Positions 1 to 9,091 of a DNA stretch of 64,000 bases are shown here, piece after piece. Each line of letters opens with the position of its first letter. The stretch's first letter is position 1. Both the position numbers and the translations under genes were made by a program. The notes under the pieces are model-generated. The model did no database searches, was not told where the DNA came from, and saw only the letters and a program-made list of their open reading frames with translations. This DNA is from Heterostelium multicystogenum (taxonomy: Eukaryota; Evosea; Eumycetozoa; Acytosteliales; Acytosteliaceae), in NCBI GenBank assembly GCA_003667245.1, contig RCNN01000132.1, positions 1-64,000 of the forward strand, in the 5' to 3' direction.

Positions 1-37
1 GCTTTCAGCCTGGAAAATAGGCTCTGTTCACAAAGGT

Positions 38-60
38 TTATCCACAATTTGTGTGAATAA
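38..60. other. Inverted pair of DnaA-box-like sites
   Basis: TTATCCACA (38-46), the canonical DnaA box, faces TGTGAATAA (52-60), a one-mismatch copy on the other strand, five bases apart. The pair lies just upstream of the first gene. The match is seen directly; DnaA binding is inference, and a single pair is not an origin. Confidence 0.35.
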
Positions 61-90
61 CCTTTTCTGTCGCCTGGAACTGGAGTGACG

Positions 91-552
91 ATGAAAGCCC
101 CGTTTAATTTCAACCCGCTTCCTGCCATGGCTGCTCGTCCTGCTTGGCCGTGGGCGCTTGCCGACGTTGCTGTTCGCGGTCGCCGCCAAAGGCTCGAGCC
201 AGGGCAACCGGCTGGGCAAGCTCAAGGATGACCTCAAGCTGCTCCAGGCCTTTGTGCCTGGCCTACTGGCGCGGCGAGTACCGGGGCCATCAGCCCCAAG
301 GCGCTGATTTCGGTAGTGGCAGGGTTGATGTACTTCCCTGAGCCCGATTGACGCGATCCCCGGACTTTTATCCCGGTGTTTGGCATGCTCGACGACATTG
401 CTGTGCTGGCGTGGGTCATGAAGACCCTCGACGGCGAACTGAGCGCCTTTCGCGCCTGGCGCGAGCGTCAGCTCCCCGAGAAACTTGCGGTGGTTGAGCG
501 CCTTCCTGCGACGCCTCAGTTGCTTACGCAAGAACACCTGAAAAAAAACTGA
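91..552 (+). CDS. DUF1232 (YkvA-like) protein, frame-disrupted
   Basis: Homology runs through three frames. The start is MKAPFNFNPL, followed by RGRLPTLLFAVAAKG and LGKLKDDLKLLQ in one frame, LCLAYWRGEYR in another, and then VVAGLMYFLSPIDAIPDFIP and DDIAVLAWVMKTLDGEL to the stop at 550-552. The hydrophobic stretch followed by SPIDAIPDFIP and DDIAVL is typical of the DUF1232 membrane-protein family, whose function is not established. The breaks fall near 135, 255 and 290 and look like single-base indels. An XRE gene follows on the same strand. Confidence 0.75.
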
Positions 553-586
553 ACCTTGGAATATCCCCCTGCGCTCTTTGTGGCTG

Positions 587-626
587 TTAGGATTACACTC
601 CTAAGGAAAGTACTTACGAAGTAAGT
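587..626. promoter_or_regulatory. Two inverted repeats upstream of the XRE gene
   Basis: TTAGGA (587-592) pairs with TCCTAA (599-604), and ACTTAC (612-617) pairs with GTAAGT (621-626). Both lie within 62 bases of the XRE start codon. XRE regulators commonly repress themselves at such dyads, so autoregulation is a plausible inference. Confidence 0.35.
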
Positions 627-648
627 GTTGTGATCCTACGGGGCAGTC

Positions 649-1357
649 ATGGATATTCAGATAATTACAAAGGATGGCGAGCCCGAATATGCGGTTCTGC
701 CATGGGCTCAGTATCAGGCGCTGTTAAAAGCTGCCGGTCAGCAACAGCCAACGCCTCCCGCTTCGACCATTAGCCAAGCCACTGCCGAACCGGATCTGCG
801 CCCCCTGGAGCAGCTGCGAAGCCTGCGCGAGGCCAAGGGCCTGGCCATCGAGGTTCTGGCGCGCACAGTGGGCATCAGCCCGTCTTACCTGGGCCTGATC
901 GAAAGCGGTGAACGCCAGCCGGACGCTGCCATCCGCCGCAGCCTGGCCTGGGAACTTGGCGTTGCAGGTTGGAGGGACGAAAACGTGAGCGTACGCATCA
1001 GCCGTCAACATTGGGATGGGTTACTCAACGAGCTGGACCAGGCGCGCCGACAGCGCCACCTCTTGACCTACCGCGCCTTGCTGGAGCGCCTGCAATTTCC
1101 CCACGCCGGCCATGCAGACCCTGACGGCTGCGCTGGAGCACCTGGCGGCGCTGGATGCCAAGGCCGACCAACCACTGCGCAGTTCCCTGGTGATCAGCCA
1201 GGGCGCCAGTCGCCTGCCACGTACCGGTTTCTTTGAATGCGTGGAGCGTCTCGGGCGCTTCTGCGGGCCGTCCGATGGCGTGGCCGCGGCGTCGTGGCAC
1301 GCATCCGAAGTGGTGCGAGTATTTGAATACGATTATCCCGAGTCAGCGGAGGCGTAG
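649..1357 (+). CDS. XRE-family helix-turn-helix regulator (one frameshift)
   Basis: The N-terminal part (MDIQIITKDGEPEYAVLPW) resembles an antitoxin-like leader. It is followed by an XRE helix-turn-helix at about residues 58-100 (LRSLREAKGLAIEVLARTVG, ISPSYLGLIESGERQP). The C-terminal half, from VSVRISRQHWDGLL on, continues after a frame change near 1100 as MQTLTAALEHLAALDAKADQ and ends FEYDYPESAEA. The start ATG follows CGGGGCAG. The stop TAG (1355-1357) shares a base with the GTG of the next gene, which suggests translational coupling. It probably acts as a local repressor; no target is known. Confidence 0.7.
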
Positions 1358-1743
1358 TGTTCTGGAAGCTCAAGGCGTATGCCAGTTACTGGCTGGCGCG
1401 CAAGTTGTTTCATTGGTCCTGGTTCGTGCGACAGCCGCGTGGCTGGCAGTGGCTTGAAGGCCAGTTCGCGCGCATGGCCAATCTGGGCGACGTAGGAGCA
1501 CAGAGTTTCTACGGACATATCCTGACGTTTCGTGGCAAGGGCCTTGGCGCCCGTGAAGAAGGCGTGCGACTGTTGCGGCTGGCGGCCCTGGCCGGCGACG
1601 GCAAGGCGGCCTACCAGATTGGGGTGTTGAGCCTTGCGGGCAGCCTTGGCAAGGCGCCTGATCCGCTGGAGGCGGCACGCTGGTGGAAAATCGCCGCCCG
1701 AGCCGGGCACCCGTTGGCGCAGATGCGCCTGGAGCAACTCTGA
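1357..1743 (+). CDS. Sel1-like repeat protein
   Basis: An intact 128-aa protein starting at a GTG that overlaps the previous stop codon. Two Sel1/TPR-like repeats are visible: LGDVGAQSFYGHILTFRGKG and LAGDGKAAYQIGVLSLAGS, followed by AARWWKIAARAGHPLAQMRL. Sel1 repeats form helical solenoids that scaffold protein interactions. There is no catalytic motif. It converges on the EAL-CBS-GGDEF gene with only one base between the two stop codons. Confidence 0.75.
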   Translation: MFWKLKAYASYWLARKLFHWSWFVRQPRGWQWLEGQFARMANLGDVGAQSFYGHILTFRGKGLGAREEGVRLLRLAALAGDGKAAYQIGVLSLAGSLGKAPDPLEAARWWKIAARAGHPLAQMRLEQL

Positions 1744-1744
1744 T

Positions 1745-3525
1745 CTAGAGCGGCTGCGGTTCTGCCTGGCCCAGCTCCAGGCTGTCAATCACATGAATGC
1801 TGTAGCCCGCCACGTTCTTCGCGTGGTGCTTGGCTTGCGAGGCCAGTTCTGCCAACTGGCTGGCATCGAGTTGTCCACAGGCCTGTGGATACAAATGCAC
1901 CACGCCGATGGACAGCGACAGCAGCGCAAACTCCTGGCGCACGCCCTGGCGGTTCAGTGCAACGAAACAGCCCGCGTCCAGATGCTCGCTGCGATAGAAG
2001 CGCCGGCACTGGGTGTGGAAGTCGTCCAGCAGTTGGTTCAGCCGCTTGCGCCAATCCTGCGGGCCCAGCACCAGCAAAAAGTCATCACCGCCGATATGCC
2101 CGACGAAGTCGCGGCTGGGGTCTACCCGGTCGTTCAGGCATTGCGCCAGGCACAGCAGCACTTCATCGCCCCGGCCATAGCCGTAGATATCGTTGAATGG
2201 CTTGAAACTGTCGATATCGACGTAGCAGATCACAGACTCGCGTTGTTGCTGCAACAGCCGCGTCAGGCACTGCTGGATGGGGACGTTGCCCGGCAGCAAG
2301 GTCAGCGGGTTGGCATAGCGTGCCTGCTGGATTTTCAGCTCGGTAATCAGCTTGAGCACATCGATCACCCGGCCCAGCCCCAGATAATCGCCGTTGAGGG
2401 TGATGAATGAAATCTTCCTCGATCCGCTGGCGTGCGCGACTGGTGAGCAGGCGGCTGACCTGCTGCAAGGACTGGCTCAGTTCCACCGCGAGAAAGTCAT
2501 CACTCATCAAGCGGCTGATGGGCTTGCGGGCGAACAGATCGGTGGCGAACGGCTTGAGCAGCGCATCTGACAGCGAGTGTCGGTGCACGATGCCAATCGG
2601 GTGGCCACGCTCATCCAGCACCGCCAGGGAATTGAGGTTGGCCTGGCGCCGGAAGGCTTCCAAAACCTGCGCCGTGGCAGTGTGCTGGCCCACGGCCGGT
2701 TGTTCGTTGAGCAGGGCGCTGAGGTCGCTGCCTTCGTCGTTCAGCGCGACGTTGGCGTTGTCGGGCTTGGGCAGCATCAACCGCCGCGCTTCCTGCGGCG
2801 GGTGTTCCTGGGACGGCAGAGCAGGTAGCCCTGCACCAGGTCAACGCCCATTTCCGTGAGCACCGCCAACTCTTCCGGCAACTCGATGCCTTCGGCGATG
2901 ACCTGGGCCCGGGAGGCCTTGGCGATTTGCAGGATGGAGCCGACAAACTCGCGCTTGAGGGCGTCCTGGTGGATGCCGTCGATAAAGTGTCGATCGATCT
3001 TCACGTAGTCTGGGCGCAGCTCCGACCACAGCCGCAGGCTGGAATAGCCGGCACCCAGGTCATCCAGGGCAATCGAAAAGCCCATGGCGCGGTAGTGGTG
3101 CAGCGCGGTTTGCAGCAGTTGAAAATCGTCGGTCGGGGTTTGCTCGGTCAGTTCGATCACCACCTGGCTGGGCGGGATGCCGAAGTCGCTGAGCAGTTGC
3201 AGGGTACGGCCGGGCTGGTGGGCGGTCTCCAGCAGGGATTCGGGTGAGACGTTGAGAAACAGCTTGCCCGGCAGTTTCTGCTCGCTGAACCGCCGGCAGG
3301 CACTTTCCCGGCAGACCATCTCCAGCTCACTGAGACGCCCGGCGTGGCGGGCCACGGAGAACAGTGCGACCGGGGAGTGCAACGGGCTGTTGGACGGGCC
3401 GCGACTGAGGGCTTCATAACCGATGACGCGTCGTTCAGACAGGGAAATGATGGGTTGGAACAGGCTGTGCAAACTGCCTTGAGCCAGGATTGAGCCCAAT
3501 GCATTCAGCTGTTCGGTCATGGTCA
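1745..3525 (-). CDS. EAL-CBS-CBS-GGDEF cyclic-di-GMP protein (frameshifts)
   Basis: The N-terminal EAL phosphodiesterase domain keeps all the usual signature elements: YEALSRGP, FLNVSP, VIELTE, ALDDLGAGYSSL, VKIDRHF, VIAEGIE and VQGYLLCRP. After a frame change near 2780 comes a CBS pair (LNSLAVLDERGHPIGIVHR, PISRLMSDDFLAV). After another near 2405 comes a GGDEF domain (VICYVDIDSFKPFNDIYGYG) whose active-site loop reads GGDDF instead of GGDEF. ATG at 3525 is preferred over the upstream in-frame ATG at 3574 because the latter lies in the prc terminator. The order next to prc matches what I recall for PA3258-PA3257 in P. aeruginosa. Predicted role: breakdown or sensing of c-di-GMP, with CBS domains binding adenosyl ligands. 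Confidence 0.85.
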
Positions 3526-3541
3526 TGATTTTCTCGGGTCG

Positions 3542-3571
3542 AAAAAAAAGGACCTGCTTTGGCAGGTCCTT
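3542..3571 (-). terminator. Rho-independent terminator of prc
   Basis: On the minus strand, AAGGACCTGC, a four-base loop and GCAGGTCCTT are followed by a run of eight T. It lies between the prc stop (3639) and the EAL gene start (3525), so it ends the prc transcript. Confidence 0.85.
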
Positions 3572-3638
3572 CATTTCACGACAGAATGATGTCTATTTGA
3601 TGACACTCCGAGGAGCGTTCACATTAAATCGCCATCAT

Positions 3639-5730
3639 TTACTGCTTGGCCACCGTCTTGCTGATTTTCAAGTAGTCCAGCAGGATGCGCCCGGTCTCGC
3701 TCAGGTAGGCATCATCTTCCGGCTTGGTTTTATCAGGCTCGGCGGCGATCGCGTCTTCGTCTTCTTTCTTCAGCTCCTTGAGTGGAGCTTCGCCTTTGGC
3801 CTTGCGGCGGGCGTTCTCCAGCACCAGTTGCTGATTCTCGATGTCGGTGTGCTGCGCACGACGGTCGGCTTCGTTCAGGCTGACGGTTTTCTCTTCCATC
3901 AACTTCTTGGCCAGGGCCAGTTTGTCGCGGATGAAGATGAACTCGGCATCCTTGGCGGAGCGGGCTTCGTGATCAGCTTTCAACTCTGCGATGTACGGTT
4001 TGAACGGGTCTACCGCAGGCTTGATCGCAGGACGGATGGTGTCCCACGGCATCGCCTCGGGCAGGGCGCTCTCGCCGATTTCCTTGGTGTCGATGATCGA
4101 CGGGAAATCGACGTCCGGCAGTACGCCCTGATGCTGGGTGCTCTGTCCGGAAACCCGGTAGAACTTGGCCAGGGTCAGTTTCAGCTCGCCATGGTTCAGC
4201 GGCTGGATGGTCTGCACGGTGCCTTTGCCGAAGGTCTGGCCGCCGATGATCAGCGCACGGTGGTAGTCCTGCATCGCGCCGGCAAAAATCTCCGAGGCGG
4301 ATGCCGAGAGGCGGTTGACCAGCAACGCATGCATCGGCCCTTTGTAGAAGGCACCCGGGTTCTCGTCTTCCAGCACGTCGACACGGCCGTCAGCGTTACG
4401 CACCAGCACGGTCGGACCCTTGTCGATAAACAGACTGGTCAGCTCGGTGGCTTCCTGCAGGGAACCGCCGCCGTTGTTGCGCAGGTCGATGACCACGCCG
4501 TCGACTTTTTCCTTCTGCAATTCTGTGAGGATTTTCTTAACGTCGCGGGTGGTGCTCTTGTAGTCCGGATCACCGGCGCGGAACGCTTTGAAGTCCAGGT
4601 AGAACGCCGGGATCACCACCACCACGCCGAGCTTGTAGTCCTTGCCATCCTGCTTGAGGTTGAGGACTTGCTTCTGGACGGCCTGGTCTTCGAGTTTCAC
4701 CGCTTCACGGGTGATGGACACGATCTTTGCTGGTCTGGTCGTTCGGTGCGTTGGTGTGCGGAATCACTTCCAGGCGCAACCACGCTGCCTTTCGGCCCGC
4801 GGATCAGCTTGACCACTTCATCCAGGCGCCAGCCGACCACGTCGACCATCTCTTTGTCGGCCTGGGCCACACCGATGATCTTGTCGGCCGGGGCAACCTG
4901 CTTGGTCTTGTCGGCCGGACCTGCCGGCACCAGACGCACGATCTTCACCTGGTCGTTATCGCTTTGCAGGACGGCACCGATGCCTTCCAGCGACAGACTC
5001 ATGTTTGATATCGAAATTTTCCGCGTTATCTGGCGACAGATAATTGGTGTGCGGGTCGTAGGACATTGCGAAGGTGTTGATGTAGGCCTGGAAGATATCT
5101 TCGGCACGGGTCTGATCCAGACGTGCCAGCTGATTCTTGTAGCGCTTGGTCAACAGTTCCTGGATGGCCTTCGGCTCTTTGCCGGCGATCTTCAAGCGCA
5201 GGACTTCATCCCTTGACGCGCTTGCGCCACAGGTCGTCCAGCTCGGCTTCGGTGGTCAGCCAAGGAGCGTCCTTGCGGTCAACCAGCAAGGTCTCTTTCT
5301 TGGTGAAGTCGAACTTGTCGACACCTTTATCCAGCTTCACCAATGGCGAAGTCCAGACGCGCTTTGACGCGGTCCAGGTAGCGCTTGTAGATGGTGAAGC
5401 CGGGCTGCAGGTCACCGCTCTTGAGGAAGTCGTCGAACTGCGTCTTCCACTTGTCGAACTCGGTGATGTCGCTGGCCAGGAAATAGCTGCGCGAGGGATC
5501 CAACAGCTTGAGGTAGCTGTCGTAAATGATCACCGAACGAGCGTCGTCAAACGGCGGGCTTGCTGTAATGGTGGCGCTTGAGCAACTCGACGACGTTAAG
5601 GCTGGCAATCACCTCATCGCGATCAGGCTGAAGGTTGTCCCAGCTGTTGGCTGCGAACGTATTGCTCGACAGCGGCAAAAGGCCGATACCGATAAAAGAG
5701 CGAGGGCGGTGCTGGGAACAAATGCTTCAT
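3639..5730 (-). CDS. prc: Tail-specific periplasmic protease Prc/AlgO (multiple frameshifts)
   Basis: This is an S41-family C-terminal processing protease. In order: signal-peptide-like start (MKHLFP, then GIGLLPLSSNTFA), N-terminal domain (DEVIASLNVVELLKRHHYSK, LLDPSRSYFLASDI), PDZ domain (LSLEGIGAVLQSDNDQVKIV), and the protease core with IDLRNNGGGSLQEA, the nucleophile Ser in RLSASASEIFAGA and the Lys in IIGGQTFGKGTVQ. The C-terminal DUF3340-like region ends DYLKISKTVAKQ. At least seven frame changes lie between 4720 and 5725; the catalytic region 3639-4720 is intact. Family knowledge: Prc degrades tagged or truncated periplasmic proteins, and AlgO in P. aeruginosa acts on MucA forms in alginate control. 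Confidence 0.88.
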
Positions 5731-5818
5731 GCTGATTCGACGCGGGGGCAATTGATAACGCATATTAGGCCGTCTTTGAAGTCGCCGGTTCCATATGGGC
5801 CGGTCGCATAATGCAAAA

Positions 5819-5842
5819 AGCCCGACGCTACAGCAACGGGCT
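5819..5842 (-). terminator. Terminator-like hairpin in the prc leader
   Basis: On the minus strand, AGCCCG, a twelve-base loop and CGGGCT are followed by TTTTT. It sits about 90 bases upstream of the prc start codon in the divergent prc-oxidoreductase gap, so it would end a short minus-strand transcript before prc. Confidence 0.45.
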
Positions 5843-5868
5843 CAGTCCAGACTCACTATGGAGGCACT

Positions 5869-6815
5869 GTGAAAGCATTGCAAGGCGTTGAAGGTCATGT
5901 GGAGTGGCAAGAAGAGCCAAGTCCTACATGCGATGTAGGCCAAGTACGCATTCGCGTGGCGGCTGCGGGCCTGAATCGCGCCGATTTATTACAGCGTTCG
6001 GGGCTTTATCCGCCACCTCCCGGTGCCAGCCAGGTGCTGGGCCTGGAGTGTTCCGGGGTGATCAGCGAAGTCGGCGCCGGTTCGTCGTGGCAAGTGGGGG
6101 ATCGGGTTTGCGCCTTGCTGGCTGGCGGCGGGATGGCTGAAGAAGTGGTGGTGGATGCGCGGCATGTGCTGCCGGTGCCGGAGGGTGTGTCCCTGGTGGA
6201 AGCGGCCGGGTGCCCGAGGTGTACAGCACCGCGTGGTTGAACCTGTTCCAGTTGGCGGGCCTCAAGCCCGGCGAGAAGGTGTTGTTGCATGCCGGTGCCA
6301 GTGGGGTGGGCTCGGCGGCGATTCAGTTGTGCAAGGCGTTTGGCAGCCCGTGCTGGGTCAGCGTGGGGTCGGCGGATCGCCTTGCGTACTGTGAAGCGTT
6401 GGGGGCTCAGGGGGGTGTGGTACGTACTGACGGCATCGAGGGCTTGAGGGATTTTGGACCGTTCGATGTGATTTCTTGACCCGGTGGGGGGGAATTATGC
6501 GGCGCTGAATCTCAAGCTGGTGGCGCGTGATGGGCGCTGGGTGTTGATTGGGTGATGGGGGGGCGTGAGGCGCAGATCGATCTGGCGCAGGTGTTGGCCA
6601 AGCGTGTGCAGGTGTTGGGGTCGACGTTGCGCAGTCGGGATGATCAGTTCAAGGCTGACCTGTTCAGTGACTTGAGCCAGCATGTTTGGCCGTTGTTTGC
6701 CGAGGGGCGCTTGAGTCCGCAACTGGCCAGGACGTTTCCGATCAAGGATGCCGAGGCTGCGTTTGCGGAGCTGGCGACTAATCGGATTTCCGGGAAGCTG
6801 GTGTTTGGTGATTGA
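5869..6815 (+). CDS. NADPH:quinone oxidoreductase, zinc-less MDR family (frameshifts)
   Basis: It starts at GTG 5869 behind GGAGGCACT. The N-terminal GroES-like domain carries the quinone-reductase signature (VAAAGLNRADLLQRSGLYPPPP, LGLECSGVISEVG). After a frame change near 6215, the Rossmann domain has LHAGASGVGSAAIQLCKAFG. Another break near 6475 leads to LKLVARDGRWVLIG, and one near 6555 to the C-terminus KDAEAAFAELATNRISGKLVFGD. No zinc-binding cysteines are seen, consistent with the QOR/PIG3 branch. It is divergent from prc, as for PA3256-PA3257 in PAO1 from memory. Substrate unknown. Confidence 0.8.
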
Positions 6816-6920
6816 CGAGAGTCTGACCTGATTTCAGATGCGACATTTGTGTTGGGGGGAGTTGGGCTGGGTGTATATCCGTTATTTTCGTAACGGCGAC
6901 TATTGGTTCCGCTCTTACAG

Positions 6921-8388
6921 CCATCCCTTTCAAGGTCTGCGTTTAAAAACCCGTTTAAAAGCCATGTTTAAGTACGTTTATCCGACTTGGCCGCCTTAAG
7001 CACCCGAGCTGTTGAGACATGCGCCCGTGCTGCCTTACCTTCCAGCCACTCCTTGGGCTTGGCGACTTTGGGGCCACGAGGGCTTTTTGCTACGGACTTA
7101 GGTTTGATCATCCTTGCCAGGGCCAGCAATCGCTCTGCCAGCCCTTGCGGGGTCTTTTCAAGAGGGAAATTTTCCGCAGGCAATGCGATCTGCAAGCCTT
7201 GATAATCACTGCGAACATGCACCGCCAAGTGGAAAATCGAAACCTCCCAACCCTCTGGCTGTGTTTCGCGGTGCGCCTGCTCAACGCTACGCTTGAGAAC
7301 CGATAAAACGTTGTAAGCCAGGACCGCCGAGGCAAAGCCCAATAGCGCGGCTTTCGGGCTGCCAAGGCTTGTAATTTCACTGTCCAGTGCCGACTCAAGG
7401 CGCTGAAACATTCCCTCGATACTCCAGCGACGACGGTATAAATCGGCTATCTGCTGGGCACTGATGGTGTCGGGCAAATTGCTCCAGAACCACATCACCA
7501 AATCACCTGAGTCATTCGCCGTTTGCAGGCTCAACTCAACACGTCGCCAGCGGCGGCCACCGATCACTTCGATGATCTGTTCGCGAACGGTTCCGCTATC
7601 GACCGTTCCTGAGTCTTGCCACTCACTTTCCTGGACCAGGCATGGATGCTTGCTGGGTTGGCGAACGATGAACGAAGCCCCCGTGTTCTCGCAGGCTTGC
7701 AGGATGGGCAGCGTGCAATAGAGCCGGTCAGCCATCCACAGCTGGCCCGCGCATGCGCGGGCCAGCAGCGGTAAAACACTGACTCTCTCACTGGCGTAGG
7801 CATCTTCCCACGGCTGAAGATCAACGACTAAATCCAGATCCGGATCGTAGGCAACTACTGAAAATCCTGGGCGTGCTGCGCCGCGCTCATTGCGCAGAGC
7901 GCCTAGACGTTTTTCAGTGGCCGGCAGGTGGTTGCCATCCACAATACGCAACTGCCAGCCGGGCAGGATCGATGAATGGCCGAGCGTTTCAACGGTCGGT
8001 ATCAAACGTTCGGCACTGCCCGAAATGAGGGCGCGAAGCAGCTCGGGTTCGGTTCGCTTGATCTTGTCATAGAGTGCCGAAACGCTGACCGAAAGGCCCT
8101 CCATCTTGCGCGCCGCCGCGTGCAACGACGGCCTCAAGCCCAATGAAACAAGGGACATCAGCTCAACAACGGTTGAAAAACAAAAGCTCACGTGAGTACT
8201 GCCGTTGGCGGTGATCATCGAACACCTTGTCAACCCACTCGGCATCTACTGCCTGCTCTAAGACCAACTTGGTCATCACACTGGCTGGTGCTAGTTTTTC
8301 AAACCGTTCTAAAACCTTTTCCCACATAGTTTCGTCGCCCTGACTGGATTGGTTTGGGGATTTTAAACCAAGACCTTGAAAGGGATGG
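6921..8388 (-). mobile_element. IS4-family insertion sequence, 1468 bp, 9-bp target duplication
   Basis: The terminal inverted repeats start CCATCCCTTTCAAGGTCT at both ends (18 bp perfect, then GTTTAAAA two bases on). They are flanked by a direct duplication CTCTTACAG at 6912-6920 and 8389-8397. Removing the element and one duplication restores the sequence found in the uninterrupted repeat copies at 29754 and 39601. One transposase gene is inside, on the minus strand. Confidence 0.93.
6968..8327 (-). CDS. IS4-family transposase (one frameshift)
   Basis: The N-terminus is MWEKVLERFEKLAPASVMTK at 8327. A frame change near 8180 joins it to FSTVVELMSLVSLGLRPSLH. The DDE triad is recognisable: LRIVDGNHL (first Asp), LWMADRLYC (second Asp) and YRRRWSIEGMFQRLE, the Y-(2)-R-(3)-E motif of the IS4 family. 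It ends KAAKSDKRT about 50 bases from the IS end. If the single frameshift is a sequencing error, the enzyme is probably functional. Confidence 0.9.
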
Positions 8389-8708
8389 CTCTTACAGCGG
8401 CTCACTTTTGAAGAGCGCAAAAGTAAGCAAAACGCTCTTGCCCCACCACTCGGCTCCTCGCCTAGGCTCGGAGTGCCCTCACTCCGGCTTTGGACCGTGG
8501 GCCGCCGTCATGGGCCATCCTTGGCCCAGGACGGCTAACCCGGCGTCCTGCCAGGTTACCCACGCTCCAAAGCCTGCGTTCGGCCAGCGTGGTTTAACGG
8601 GGCGCCTAAGATCAAGATCAAAAGCAGATCAAAAGCACAGCGGCCTACCGGCCGGCTTGAGTGTTTAAAGAGCAAAATCAAAATCTAAAGCGGGCACGGT
8701 CCAAAAAA

Positions 8709-8808
8709 TGTGGGAGCGGGCTTGCTCGCGAAGGTCGTTAACGATGACGCGGGCATTCTGGATGAACGCGGCGCTCTCAGGTTTTTCGCGAGCAAGCCCG
8801 CTCCCACA
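8709..8808. repeat. REPIN at the centre of copy A
   Basis: Inverted REP halves TGTGGGAGCGGGCTTGC and GCAAGCCCGCTCCCACA enclose a spacer that includes GTCGTTAACGATGACG. The 100-bp unit is the reverse complement of the REPIN in copy D across the whole spacer apart from minor differences. Confidence 0.9.
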
Positions 8809-9091
8809 GAAAAGCAAATTTGTTTTCGCTCTGGTTTTTGCTTTTGCTGTTAACACTCAAGCCGGCCGGTAGGCCGCTGTGCTTTTGCTTTTGATCTGAC
8901 TGCCCCAATAAGCCCGAGGCCGAACGCAGGTATTGCGGAGCGGGTAAACCGGCAGGACGCCGGTTTAGCCGCGCCGGGCCATGGATGGCCCGTCGCGGCG
9001 GCCCGCGGAGTAATGCCGGAGTGAGGGAACGCCGAGCCACAGCGAGGCGCCGACAGGCGGGGCAGAGCGCTTTGGTTACTTTGCCGCTTTT

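Noticed and set aside
28..537. 169-aa minus-strand reading frame
   Set aside because: It is antisense to the DUF1232 gene; the plus strand carries clear family homology, while this frame is Arg/Ser/Pro-rich and unlike any protein I know.
3519..5216. 565-aa plus-strand reading frame opposite prc
   Set aside because: It is the antisense of the Prc protease; the Val/Leu/Gly/Gln-rich composition is typical of shadows in high-GC coding DNA.
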